From Pyropia haitanensis (lineage: Eukaryota > Rhodophyta > Bangiophyceae > Bangiales > Bangiaceae), in NCBI GenBank assembly GCA_008729055.1, contig SDUX01000002.1, positions 5,545,874 to 5,609,873 on the forward strand: a stretch of 64,000 nucleotides of DNA, written 5' to 3'. Every line of letters starts with the position of its first letter. The first letter of the stretch is position 1. The position numbers were made by a program, and so were the translations under genes. The notes below the pieces were generated by a model. It was given only the letters and a program-made list of their open reading frames with translations, had not been told where the DNA came from and made no database searches. This document shows, piece by piece, positions 18,222-27,755 of this stretch.

Positions 18222-21200
18222 TCAAAATGTCAAGACCTCCCGCGTCTCCGCCACCGCCACCGCCTCATTCCCCGGAACAGCCGTGTAGATGGCCGCCAGG
18301 TTAAACGCTGCGTCCCGCCGCACGTCCAGCCACGCCTGCGGCGGCGGCCCGCCGCCGCCGCCGCCGTCGGCCCCCGTGACCGACGGCGGCAGCGGCGCAG
18401 CGAGGACACGACGGTAGAGGGGGACCGCTAAGTGGAGGAGCCCCATCATGTGGAACCCGCGACCCACATTGTAGTCCGCCTCTGCCGCGACGACGGCGGC
18501 GCGGAGGCCAACGGGGGCGGCGGGACGGGCGGCAGCGGCGGGGGCGTCGTCGCCCCCCCCGCCGCCCCCAGTCTCGTGCCCCCCCGCGCCCTCCACCCGC
18601 AGCTTCCGGTAGCAGTTGAGGTGCACAAACGCGCGGAGCACCTGGTCGTTGCGGTTGCGCGTCCGCCGCGACAGCGCCGCCTGCAGGTACTGGACGCCCA
18701 TGCAGAGGGCCACGAGGGCACAGCGGGGCGCCGCCCGCGCGACGCTCGCATAGTGCGCGAGCGCATATCCGTGGCTCCCCGCCGCGGCGCTCTCGTGGCC
18801 CATGAGCAGCCCCAGCGGGGTGGCGGCGGGCTCCTTGGAGACGAGGCGGGTCATGAAGCGGGTGACGGGCTGGTCCAGGACGTCCTTGCCGCTGGCCAGC
18901 GCCTCCGCGTCGAGGAAGACGCGCCACAGGCCGGCCGCGTGGGGGCGCTCCCCGATGAGGCCACGGAGCTCGGTCGCCGCCACCGCCGGCCGGTGGAGGA
19001 CGACCGCGGCGACGGCGGCCAGCAGCCGCATCCGCGCCGCGCGGGTGCGGCCGTGGAAGCGGCGCTGGGAGGCGAGCTTTCGCGCCACCGCTGCCGCGGC
19101 GGGGAGGATGCCGACGGCCGCGGCGGCGGCGAGGAGCCGCTCCGTCAGGCGCACAAACGCGGCCTCCTCCAGGACGGTCGTGACCGCCCGGGAGACGTGC
19201 GCGACGCCAAACGCGCGGCGGCCGTTGCGCCACCAGAGGGTGCGCCAACTCCAACGGTCGGGGTGGGCGGACGCTGCAACTGGGGCGGCCGCGGGCGTAC
19301 CGCCTGCGGCGGCGGGCGGGGTCTGCGGATCACCAGGCGTGGCCGCCGCAGCACCCGCGGGGACGACCGTCACGACGTCGGACGCTGCCGCGGCTGGCGG
19401 CGCCCCATCCCCGCTCCCGAGCGCTGGCCTGCCTGCCACCACCACCCCCTCCATAGGCACACACGCCTCGACAGCACCCGTGGCCAGTACACTGGCCCCC
19501 GCCGACGCCGCTGTCCCTTGTGCCCCCGCCCCTGTCGTAGCAGCCTCCGCCGGTGGGATGGCCGCGTACGACGCCACAGCTGCCCGCAGGGCGGCGTCCA
19601 CCTCCTCGTCGTGCGTGGCGCCCGTCCGGTCGCCCAGCGCGCCCCGCAGCGCGTGGCGGGGCAGGAAGCCCCGCCCCACCCCCGCGGTGAGTTCGACCAG
19701 TGGCGCCACCGCCGCGAGGTATCGCGCCGGCAGGCCCGCCTCGTACCACCCGTCGGCGGCGGCGAGCACCTCCCGAACGGCCGCCGCGGCGCCCGCGGCC
19801 GTCACGGAGCGGGAGTTGTAGCTGGGCGCCCAGCTCGGGCCGCCGCCGCCGGCAGCGTCCCCCGTGGCGGGGCGGCTGGGCAAGCCCGCCGCACCCATTC
19901 CCCGCTGTCGGAAGGACAGAGACAGCTCGACGCCCGGCGGCGGCGCGCCGCCGCCACCGCCGCTGCCGCCGCTGTCTCTGCCCGCGGGAGTGTAGGGCTT
20001 ACGTGGGCGCCGGTAGGGCATGGACACCCCCGAGCCAGGCGGCAGCATCAACGAGCCGTCCGTGGCGAGGGGTGTGTCAAAGAGCGTGGGGAGGCCGCCG
20101 GGCGCACGAGGTGGGGCGTCCGCCGCCGGGCCAACGTTGTTGGCAAAGAGCCCCAGAGGTGGCGGACCTCCTGGCGGGCCCGCCTCGTCATCCGCGGTGG
20201 CGGCAGCTTCGGCCGCGCGGAGGGCAGCCAAGGCGTTCGCTTGTGCCGCCTGTGTGTCAAGCGACGCGGCGGGAGGCGCGGGGCCAGACCCTTCGGTTGC
20301 CCCAGGCGCCGCGTCCGCCGTCACCGACGTGGGACCGGCCGGCGCACCCGCCGCTGCCGCCGCCGAGTCGGCGGCTGCTCCATCAGCGCCAGGCTGCGGC
20401 CGCTTCGTGCCGCGGCCGTCAGGGCCACCCACAACCGCTGCCGCCGCGGCTACCGCCGCCGCTACCGCCGCTGCCGCCGCCGGCGTCGGCAGTGGTCGGT
20501 TGGAAGGCGCTGCCGGCAACGCAAACGGCACGTCCCTCAGCCCGAGGTCGTCGGCTACCGCTCCCGCTGCTGCCCCTGCTGGGGACGCGCCGGCCGTCAC
20601 CACACGGCCCGCAGAGGCGGCCCCAGCACGCCCCCCCCCAAGGTCTGTGTCACGGCCTAGCGCGAGCCGCCGGCAGCGGCTCATGTGAAAATGCAGCGTC
20701 GACGCGTACTCAAAGTCTGGCAGCGCGTCGAGGAGGCCGTAGAAAAACAGCGCCTGGTCCATATCCCCCACCGACCGGTACGCCTCGGCGAGGTCCCACA
20801 CCACCTCGGTATGGGACGCCGCGGGAGCGGGGTGCGCAAGCAGCTCTGAGACGGCACGCGTGGCCAGTGCAGGCGAGTGCAGCCGCACGTGACATGTGGC
20901 CAGGCGGACGCGAAGGTCAAGCGCCATGACTGGGCGCGCGGGAGGGACCGCAGGGGTGAGGGGAAGGGGAGCGGTCCCCCCAACGGCTGCGCCGCGGGCT
21001 GAGGCGCCCGCGCTCCCCGCAGCTGACTCGACCACAGCGCTCGTGCCGCCGCCGCCAGCGGCGGGTATGCCCGCGTCGCCGCCGCCAGCGGAAGGGGCGG
21101 GAACAGACGCCCCGCCTGCTGTCGCGGTGCTGCCTGCAGAAGGGGGCGGTGGGGTGGGCACGCCATTGGCGCCGGGCGGCGCCGCCGCTGCCGCTGCCGC

Positions 21201-22514
21201 CGCGGCCGCCACCGCTACCGCGACGGCCCGCACCCCTTCCTCGTCCGTCGCGGTGCTAATCTCGCCCGCCCCCACCTGCATGCCGACGCGCGACAGCAGC
21301 GCTGCAGCGGCTGCCCACTGGCGCGTGCGCGCGAGCAGGCGCGCGAGGATGCGGATCAGCTTCCATCGCCACACCTCCCGTGAGCGGCGGTCGTCACCCG
21401 CCGCAGCGGCGGCAGGGGCGGCGGCCGCCACCCCGTCCGCATCGCCGTCGGTGGCGGCCGCCGCATCCGCCGGCAGCGGCGGAGGCGCCGCCGCTGGAGC
21501 CGGCGGCGGCTGCCACAGCCCAAACGGCTCGCCCAGCACCCCCCCAGTCTCCAGCCGCCGCAGCACGCCAGACACCCCCGCCACCGCGCGGTAGCCATTC
21601 GAGTAGGACGAAGCGAGTGCCGCCAGCCGCACTGCCACAGCCGGGTGTACCGCCACTGCCGCCGCCAGCCGCGCGTACGCCTCGGCCGCCCGCTTGGCGT
21701 TGCCGACGCGCGCGTACAGGTCGGCGCGGGCGGAGAGGGCGCCAACGTCCCTCCCATTTGACGCCTTGAGCGCCATCCCCAGACAGTAGACCGCCTGGTC
21801 CACCCGCCCCGCCGCGACGCTGTCGCGCGCCAGGTCCTTCCACACCCCCACCTCCCGCGGGCTGAGGTGCGCGGCGAGGAGGGACAGGTTCAGCGCCCGC
21901 GCCGCGTCGCCCCGCTCCCGCGCGATGAGCGCGAGCGTGCGGTAGGGGGCGGGCGCCTTGGGCGCCTCCGTGATGACCCGCCGGAGGGTGGCGACCGCGT
22001 CGGGAAGGCGACCGTGGAGGTACGCGAGCGTCGCCGCACCCATCAGCGGCTGCAGGTGGCGGGGGAGGTCCGTCCGGCGCTTGCGCCCATCCTCCCCGGC
22101 GCCGCCCGCGCCGCCGCCGCCGCCCTTACCGCTACCACCGCCGCTGCCGCCGCCGCGGGGGCGCTTGGACGACCGCCGCCCGCCGCGGCCGCGGGGAGCC
22201 TCGGCGAGCAGCGCGTCGACCGACGCGCCAAAGAGCGCGTCCGCGGCGGCAGTGGCCGACGCGGGCGCGGCGGGCGCGCCGCCCGCGGCGGCGGCGCCAC
22301 CCAGGAGAAACAGGGGAGGGGCGGGCGCCACTGGTGGCGCCGCCGGCGGCAGCGCAAGGGGCGTGCCCCCCGCGTCCTCATCACTCTCATCGTCGAGGCC
22401 GCCGCGGCCGCCGACAGGGGAGCCGGGCTGCGACCCGTCCGCACCGTCCTCGGCCTCGAGGCGGCGGAGCGCAGCGGCCGCGGCGCGGAGGTCAGTCTCA
22501 CCTACCGTGTCCAT
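18222..22514 (-). CDS. TFIIIC TPR subunit (GTF3C3 / yeast TFC4-tau131 / Sfc4 type)
   Basis: 1430 residues from the ATG at 22514 (upstream frame is open, but the first part is less protein-like). An acidic N-terminus is followed by a basic patch (KRPRGGG, RKRRTDLPRHLQ). TPR repeats start near residue 150 with PLMGAATLAYLHGRL and continue through AHLSPREVGVWKDLARDS. A long Ala/Gly/Pro-rich disordered middle precedes C-terminal TPRs (about residues 1240-1430), including DYNVGRGFHMMGLLHLAVPL and RDAAFNLAAIY. Known: this subunit of RNA polymerase III factor TFIIIC bridges A-box binding to TFIIIB recruitment. The order and wording of both TPR blocks match the family. The middle is unusually long and low-complexity. 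Confidence 0.85.
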   Translation of the reverse strand: MDTVGETDLRAAAAALRRLEAEDGADGSQPGSPVGGRGGLDDESDEDAGGTPLALPPAAPPVAPAPPLFLLGGAAAAGGAPAAPASATAAADALFGASVDALLAEAPRGRGGRRSSKRPRGGGSGGGSGKGGGGGAGGAGEDGRKRRTDLPRHLQPLMGAATLAYLHGRLPDAVATLRRVITEAPKAPAPYRTLALIARERGDAARALNLSLLAAHLSPREVGVWKDLARDSVAAGRVDQAVYCLGMALKASNGRDVGALSARADLYARVGNAKRAAEAYARLAAAVAVHPAVAVRLAALASSYSNGYRAVAGVSGVLRRLETGGVLGEPFGLWQPPPAPAAAPPPLPADAAAATDGDADGVAAAAPAAAAAGDDRRSREVWRWKLIRILARLLARTRQWAAAAALLSRVGMQVGAGEISTATDEEGVRAVAVAVAAAAAAAAAAPPGANGVPTPPPPSAGSTATAGGASVPAPSAGGGDAGIPAAGGGGTSAVVESAAGSAGASARGAAVGGTAPLPLTPAVPPARPVMALDLRVRLATCHVRLHSPALATRAVSELLAHPAPAASHTEVVWDLAEAYRSVGDMDQALFFYGLLDALPDFEYASTLHFHMSRCRRLALGRDTDLGGGRAGAASAGRVVTAGASPAGAAAGAVADDLGLRDVPFALPAAPSNRPLPTPAAAAAVAAAVAAAAAVVGGPDGRGTKRPQPGADGAAADSAAAAAGAPAGPTSVTADAAPGATEGSGPAPPAASLDTQAAQANALAALRAAEAAATADDEAGPPGGPPPLGLFANNVGPAADAPPRAPGGLPTLFDTPLATDGSLMLPPGSGVSMPYRRPRKPYTPAGRDSGGSGGGGGAPPPGVELSLSFRQRGMGAAGLPSRPATGDAAGGGGPSWAPSYNSRSVTAAGAAAAVREVLAAADGWYEAGLPARYLAAVAPLVELTAGVGRGFLPRHALRGALGDRTGATHDEEVDAALRAAVASYAAIPPAEAATTGAGAQGTAASAGASVLATGAVEACVPMEGVVVAGRPALGSGDGAPPAAAASDVVTVVPAGAAAATPGDPQTPPAAAGGTPAAAPVAASAHPDRWSWRTLWWRNGRRAFGVAHVSRAVTTVLEEAAFVRLTERLLAAAAAVGILPAAAAVARKLASQRRFHGRTRAARMRLLAAVAAVVLHRPAVAATELRGLIGERPHAAGLWRVFLDAEALASGKDVLDQPVTRFMTRLVSKEPAATPLGLLMGHESAAAGSHGYALAHYASVARAAPRCALVALCMGVQYLQAALSRRTRNRNDQVLRAFVHLNCYRKLRVEGAGGHETGGGGGGDDAPAAAARPAAPVGLRAAVVAAEADYNVGRGFHMMGLLHLAVPLYRRVLAAPLPPSVTGADGGGGGGPPPQAWLDVRRDAAFNLAAIYTAVPGNEAVAVAETREVLTF

Positions 22515-24325
22515 AAAGCACAACGCCCATCGGGGGGGAGTACGCCCAAGATGAAGAGTCGAGGGAAACGATGCGAGACGGGGGCGTCGCGGTCTCGAAC
22601 TGCGCGAGCGCGCGACTCGCTGATGTGCACTTCCATACAGGTAAGTGCAATTCCAAGTCACACTCACACTACTTACACATGTGTTGACGTCTCGCTCCCT
22701 CCGACTGCCTTGACTTGCAAAGACTTTCATCATGTACTTCTACTCAAAGTGCCAAAGTCCAGTTGAGATGGTCAGCGTGAGCCGTGGACTGGTTCGCCCT
22801 CAAGTCAGGACATCCCGAGCCGACCTGCTTCCCTGCTGGGGCGGCCGACCACCGTACTGCGGGGGCCGTCCCTACTACCTACCGCACATGCGACTCAGGG
22901 AAAGTGGGTGCAGCGGGAGTGGGAGTTTGCTGGTGCCGATGCCTCGGGGTCGACCGGTTCCTCCCCGATTGACCTGTTCAGGAGCGAGCACGCTGTGGGC
23001 GGCACGATGACGCGGCGTCGACGCTTGCGTTGGAAAGACAGTAGTGGCATTATACAGTGATTCTCCTGTATTGCGACATCCCATGATAGACCGGGTGTCT
23101 GTTGCCGTCTTCCCCACTTTGGCGGTTGTGCAAGTGTACAAGTGCACAACAGCAGCCACCTCCACGGCTTCTATAGAGGGTTTTTGTGAGAGCGTTTGTG
23201 AGCGCGTTGGTGAGAACAGAGCAAATATTACTTACACCTGAGCTATTTTCAGATGACCGCTGCAACAGGAGCCTGTCCTTCTGTCGATCTGGTCTGAAAT
23301 CGTCGACACGTGTTTTGTCTGCGCAACAACTGAACACGATACTGAGCAGCTATTGGTTAGCCCATCGCATTTGGAGGGATTTCATTGGTCATCCACTGTC
23401 GCAACGGTGCACACTTGCACATCGGCCAAAGTTGGGGCGACTGCAATAGTAACCAATGGAGGTCGACTGACCCCTACAGCACGATCATTGCATGCGTCAG
23501 CACTCAATCGTCTTGACAGTCCAATAAGAAGGCGTGTCCGTGTTGCGGTCCAGCAGCTTACAGTCAACGCAAAGGGTAACCGAGAATGGATGGGGGAGAC
23601 TAACAGTAATTCTTCTTCGGACACGCGCCCGTTGCTCTCGCGCCGCAGATCAGCACAGCGGCTGACGTGAGTATGGTTGCGTCCCCTCGGCTGGACGGTG
23701 GGTTCTGCGAAGGGGGCGCGCCGCTTGCGACCGCTTGCGTCGGCTGCGTGGCGGTAGTGTCTCTGTATTGTATTGGGGACGCCGCGCCCCTTTGCCGCTC
23801 CTGTCCCCCCCCCTATTCCCCGCCCTCTATCTATTTCTGGTCGAGACGACCAGCGGCCGCCCGGTGGGCGCCCAAACCGTCGGGGTGGTTGCTGACGCCG
23901 GCGCGCCGGCGCGAGCTCTGGTGCGTCGGCCCCCCACGTGGGTCGCGACCACTTCGGTCAACCACGGCGCCAGCCATGACGTGGACGGGACCCCCGGGGG
24001 TCGGCATTGCCGCCCTGCGCCGACGGCACGGTGGTTGGGAAGACGGGTGGCGAGGGGGAGGGGGCGCGCACAGCTATGACCCACGCCCCCGTGGGAGGAG
24101 TGCACGGCCGCACTGGCCGGGCTGGGTACAAGAAGACGACGGCTCTGGAGACGGCTGCTGGGGAAGCCGCTCACTGGCCTCTCCCGAGGCCGTTGTCGTC
24201 TCGCCCGCAGCTCCACCGCTCTGTCGGGCCTACCCGACTGTCCCCCCCACACGTGCCGCCTCTGACCCTCTCCACCCCCTCCCTGGCACGGTTTCCTTCT
24301 CCCCCCCCCACCCCTGCCCATCGTC
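22515..24325. other. AT-richer spacer with an imperfect inverted repeat
   Basis: 1.8 kb between divergent genes. Composition drops to near-balanced GC at 22530-23660, unlike the rest of the window. It contains an inverted repeat (23102-23137 and 23411-23446). 23680-24325 is again GC-rich, with open frames but no recognisable protein. No tRNA or other RNA was found by eye. Confidence 0.5.
23102..23446. repeat. imperfect inverted repeat, MITE-like or foldback candidate
   Basis: The left arm 23102-23137 and the reverse complement of 23411-23446 agree at 30 of 36 positions, sharing ACTTTGGC and TGTGCAAGTGT. They enclose about 270 bp of AT-richer DNA with no ORF of note. It could be an old non-autonomous transposon or a regulatory hairpin. 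No clear target duplication was identified. Confidence 0.4.
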
Positions 24326-26398
24326 ATGGCGCCCGTCAGGCGTGGCGCACTGCTGCTGGGCACACTCGCCTTGACCACCAGCGTGGTGGCCGTCGTGGCG
24401 CCTGCGGTTGCGGTACCCACCCCTCGTAAGACTGTGCCGCCGGTGTCGGACGTGACGGTACTGGCGGCAGCGAATGTTGATGAAGAAGGGGTGTTCCGCC
24501 CCAGCCCCGCGGTGGCCGCCTGGAACGCGATGAACAAGCGCACCTACGCGTCCACCGCTGCCATGGTCGCGAACCAAGCCGCTACGGAGAAGGCGGACAA
24601 GGCCAGGGAGGCAAAGCCCGAAGACACAACGGCGTCATCGTTCACCATGCCCACCAGCGACAGCCGTTCGCCGTACGCGTCCGACGCTGTCGTGGAGGCG
24701 GACGCCGCTGCAGAGAAGGCCAACAAGGGCGACGAGGCAGAGCCCGAGGCGTCCGTGGCGCCATCGCCTACGGACGCCGATGCGGAGAAGGCGGACCAGG
24801 CTGGCGAGGCAAAGCCCGAAGACACAACGGCGCCATCGTTCACCATGCCCACCAGCGACAGCCGTTCGCCGTACGCGTCCGACGCTGTCGTGGAGGCGGA
24901 CGCCGCTGCAGAGGAGGCCAACAAGGGCGACGAGGCAGAGCCCGAGGCGTCCGTGGCGCCATCGCCTGCGGACGCCGATGCGGAGAAGGCGGACCAGGCC
25001 GGCGAGGCAAAGCCCGAAGACACAACGGCGCCATCGTTCACCATGCCCACCAGCGACAGCCGTTCGCCGTACGCGTCCGACGCTGTCGTGGAGGCGGACG
25101 CCGCTGCAGAGAAGGCCAACAAGGGCGACGAGGCAGAGCCCGAGGCGTCCGTGGCGCCATCGCCTGCGGACGCCGATGCGGAGAAGGCGGACCAGGCCGG
25201 CGAGGCAAAGCCCGAAGACACAACGGCGCCATCGTTCACCATGCCCACCAGCGACAGCCGTTCGCCGTACGCGTCCGACGCTGTCGTGGAGGCGGACGCC
25301 GCTGCAGAGAAGGCCAACAAGGGCGACGAGGCAGAGCCCGAGGCGTCCGTGGCGCCATCGCCTGCGGACGCCGATGCGGAGAAGGCGGACCAGGCCGGCG
25401 AGGCAAAGCCCGAAGACACAACGGCGCCATCGTTCACCATGCCCACCAACGACAGCCGTTCGCCGTACGCGTCCGACGCTGTCGTGGAGGCGGACGCCGC
25501 TGCAGAGAAGGCCAACAAGGGCGACGAGGCAGAGCCCGAGGCGTCCGTGGCGCCATCGCCTACGGACGCCGATGCGGAGAAGGCGGACCAGGCTGGCGAG
25601 GCAAAGCCCGAAGACACAACGGCGCCATCGTTGACCATGCCCACCAGCGACAGCCGTTCGCCGTACGCCTCCGACGCTGCCCTTGCTGCCGACGGCGCGT
25701 CGGACGAAGCCTCGGGCGATGAAGCAGACGAGAATGACGTAGCTGTTGAAGGCGGTCTGGCCGCGACCGCTGGTACAGACGGTGTCGAAGGATACGACGG
25801 CGCCGACGAGTCTGGCGACGACATGGAGACTGACGCCGACAACGCCCCCATCGAGACCGACGGGCCTGTCGACAGCGACACGGAGGACGCTGAGGAGCCT
25901 CTCGTCGACGAGCTCGAGAAGACCGGTGTCCCAACCGACGGGGCGTCAACGCCCGCCGAGGGGAAGGCCCCTACGATCACCTGGTCCCCGCCGAGCGGCG
26001 GCGGCGGTGGCCGCGGCGCCGGGGGCTACGACGTCCGCCCCCCTCCTCCTGCCGAGAAGGGCGCCCCCCCCCCGGCCGGCCCGCCGCGACAGACTGCACG
26101 CCCGTATGCGCGCCGGTGTGGGTTTCGTCCGTGCTGCCGTGCGCGGACAGCGACGAGGCGGGGCCGCCGCCTTCCCCCTCCACGCGCGCCGCTGCTGGTG
26201 GCGGCGCGCCCACCGCCCGGTCGCTGGCGGGCCGCGTGGCCGCCGCGGCGCGCGACGCGGTGGCCGCGGTGGCGCCCTACCGCTGCCACAAGCTGGTGTG
26301 CACCTCCCCGTGTGGGATGTCTGCCGGTTGGAAGCACTAAGAAGGTCGGGCAACCGACGGTAGCGGGGGGGGGGCGCGTGGGGGGGTCCCGAGGGTGA
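24326..26398 (+). CDS. secreted acidic protein with 66-residue tandem repeats
   Basis: The ATG at 24326 is followed by a signal peptide (about residues 1-30, LLLGTLALTTSVVAVVAPAVA). A unique segment precedes five 66-residue repeats plus a partial sixth, spanning nt 24587-25680. Each unit has AKPEDTTAPSFTMPTSDSR, DAVVEADAAAEKANKGDEAE and a Pro/Asp linker. A strongly acidic tail (DESGDDMETDADN) follows, then a Gly/Pro segment. At a 10-C run (26064-26073) the better-looking frame changes. In frame +1 after the run the protein would end at about 26340 with a Cys-containing tail (VCAPVWVSSVLPCADSDE ... KLVCTSPCGM). The unshifted frame is Arg-rich and runs to 26398. Function is unknown; a cell-wall or matrix role is a guess from the signal peptide and composition. 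Confidence 0.65.
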   Translation: MAPVRRGALLLGTLALTTSVVAVVAPAVAVPTPRKTVPPVSDVTVLAAANVDEEGVFRPSPAVAAWNAMNKRTYASTAAMVANQAATEKADKAREAKPEDTTASSFTMPTSDSRSPYASDAVVEADAAAEKANKGDEAEPEASVAPSPTDADAEKADQAGEAKPEDTTAPSFTMPTSDSRSPYASDAVVEADAAAEEANKGDEAEPEASVAPSPADADAEKADQAGEAKPEDTTAPSFTMPTSDSRSPYASDAVVEADAAAEKANKGDEAEPEASVAPSPADADAEKADQAGEAKPEDTTAPSFTMPTSDSRSPYASDAVVEADAAAEKANKGDEAEPEASVAPSPADADAEKADQAGEAKPEDTTAPSFTMPTNDSRSPYASDAVVEADAAAEKANKGDEAEPEASVAPSPTDADAEKADQAGEAKPEDTTAPSLTMPTSDSRSPYASDAALAADGASDEASGDEADENDVAVEGGLAATAGTDGVEGYDGADESGDDMETDADNAPIETDGPVDSDTEDAEEPLVDELEKTGVPTDGASTPAEGKAPTITWSPPSGGGGGRGAGGYDVRPPPPAEKGAPPPAGPPRQTARPYARRCGFRPCCRARTATRRGRRLPPPRAPLLVAARPPPGRWRAAWPPRRATRWPRWRPTAATSWCAPPRVGCLPVGSTKKVGQPTVAGGGRVGGSRG
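24587..25680 (+). repeat. 198-bp tandem repeat array (5.5 units) within the secreted protein gene
   Basis: Units begin at 24587, 24785, 24983, 25181, 25379 and (partial) 25577, with an exact 198-bp period. Units are nearly identical at DNA level. The few changes include AAC for AGC in unit 5 and GAG for AAG in unit 2. Confidence 0.95.
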
Positions 26399-27755
26399 CG
26401 GTCTGAGCCCGTGGAGGAGGACGACGGGCGCTGTCTGGTAGATAAAGCGTTGTCTTCACCCTGCTGTCGTCGGTACGTACTCGGGGTGACCACCGCCGCC
26501 GCCGGCCTTCCCAGCAGACGTCTCTTGACCCCTCAGTGACACCAAACCCCAGCGTGCGCCGTCACCCCCCTCCCCCCTCATCCCCGCTGTCTCCCATCTG
26601 TAGTCACCACCTCCCCCGCTCCCCGCTGGTTTTAGCGCTCGTGGTGTGTGTGATCATCGGATGTACTGTACCGTACCTCCCCGCGGTCGTCGCACATCCT
26701 CCCCCCCACGGCGCGGGAGCGGTTCGTAGGGTTATCTTGGACCCCCTCCCTGCTCCCACAATAATACGCCGGCGTTTCGCCGGCACTCGCTCCATGTCCG
26801 CCCCCCCCCCCCTCAAGGCCTCCCCGCGGCCACCATTTGCGACTCTCCGCAGCCGCCACGGGTTTCTTCGCGGGATCACGCGCAGCACCCCCCCGCGGCC
26901 CCCCCCCCCTCATTGCATCCCTACACTGCATGGACTCGTGGGTCGCGTGTGGCTGGCCGCGCCCCGGCGAGGCCCCGCGCCCTCGCGGCCCGACCGCCAC
27001 CCGTGTCACCGCCCGCCACCAGCCAGAACCCCCGCCTGGCTGGCGTCGCCGATTGGTCGTCAGCAGCTGGCTTTTGCATCGCCAGGTGGGGCCAGCGGCC
27101 GACGGTGTGCACCACAGCAGGCCGCGCGTGCCCCCCCGACGCGCGTCCTGCACACGCCAGGGGCGAGCTTCCACCTGCTCTGCCACATGCGCTCTGCCGT
27201 AGGTCCGCCAGTGGGTCATAGGCCGCTGACGTCCACGTCTGGATGGCGGCGGTGCATCCGCCGCCGAGGGCACTGCCACCACGCGCCTACTGTGGCGGCG
27301 GGAGCAGACCGCACGTGTCTGAACCCCGTGTCCGCATCGTTGGGGTACATTTGTATCCTGTATCTTCCTGGTGGGGATCACGCGCGTCGCGCCGCCTGTC
27401 CCTCTTTGTTTACCTGCAGAACTTTCGTCCAACCGCCAGGCCACGTCGACACAACTCCCGCCACCCTCGTGTAGCCAGCCCTCTTGGCCCGTTCGTCTTG
27501 TCCCCTCTCCTCCTGTCCCTCCAATTTCCTCCCCTCCCTTGCCTTCCTCTCTTCTCGCTCCTCCCCTTGCTTCCTGCCCTCCCGCCCCCTGCTCTGTCTC
27601 CCCCTCCCCAATTTCCCCCCCACCTTCGGCCTATGAGCTCTTGCTGCCCACGCCTCGGCTTCTCCCTCCCCGCCATCGTGGGTCCTTCCGGGCCACCTCC
27701 AATCTCTGGTCATCGCCTTCTCCCGTTGCTGTCGTCGGCTTGATTCACGGCCATC
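26399..27755. other. C/T-rich spacer upstream of the SPX-MFS gene
   Basis: 1.36 kb with many C runs. Pyrimidine-rich DNA dominates 27480-27700, the probable promoter and 5' UTR of the transporter. ORFs here are Arg/Pro-rich and not convincing. Confidence 0.5.

Noticed and set aside
24587..25680. CRISPR-like array
   Set aside because: The repeats are contiguous, in frame and 198 bp long, without unique spacers. This is a coding tandem repeat in a eukaryotic gene.
24544..25980. 478-codon minus-strand ORF over the 198-bp repeats
   Set aside because: Antisense shadow, Ser/Ala-rich. The plus frame has the signal peptide and coherent acidic composition.
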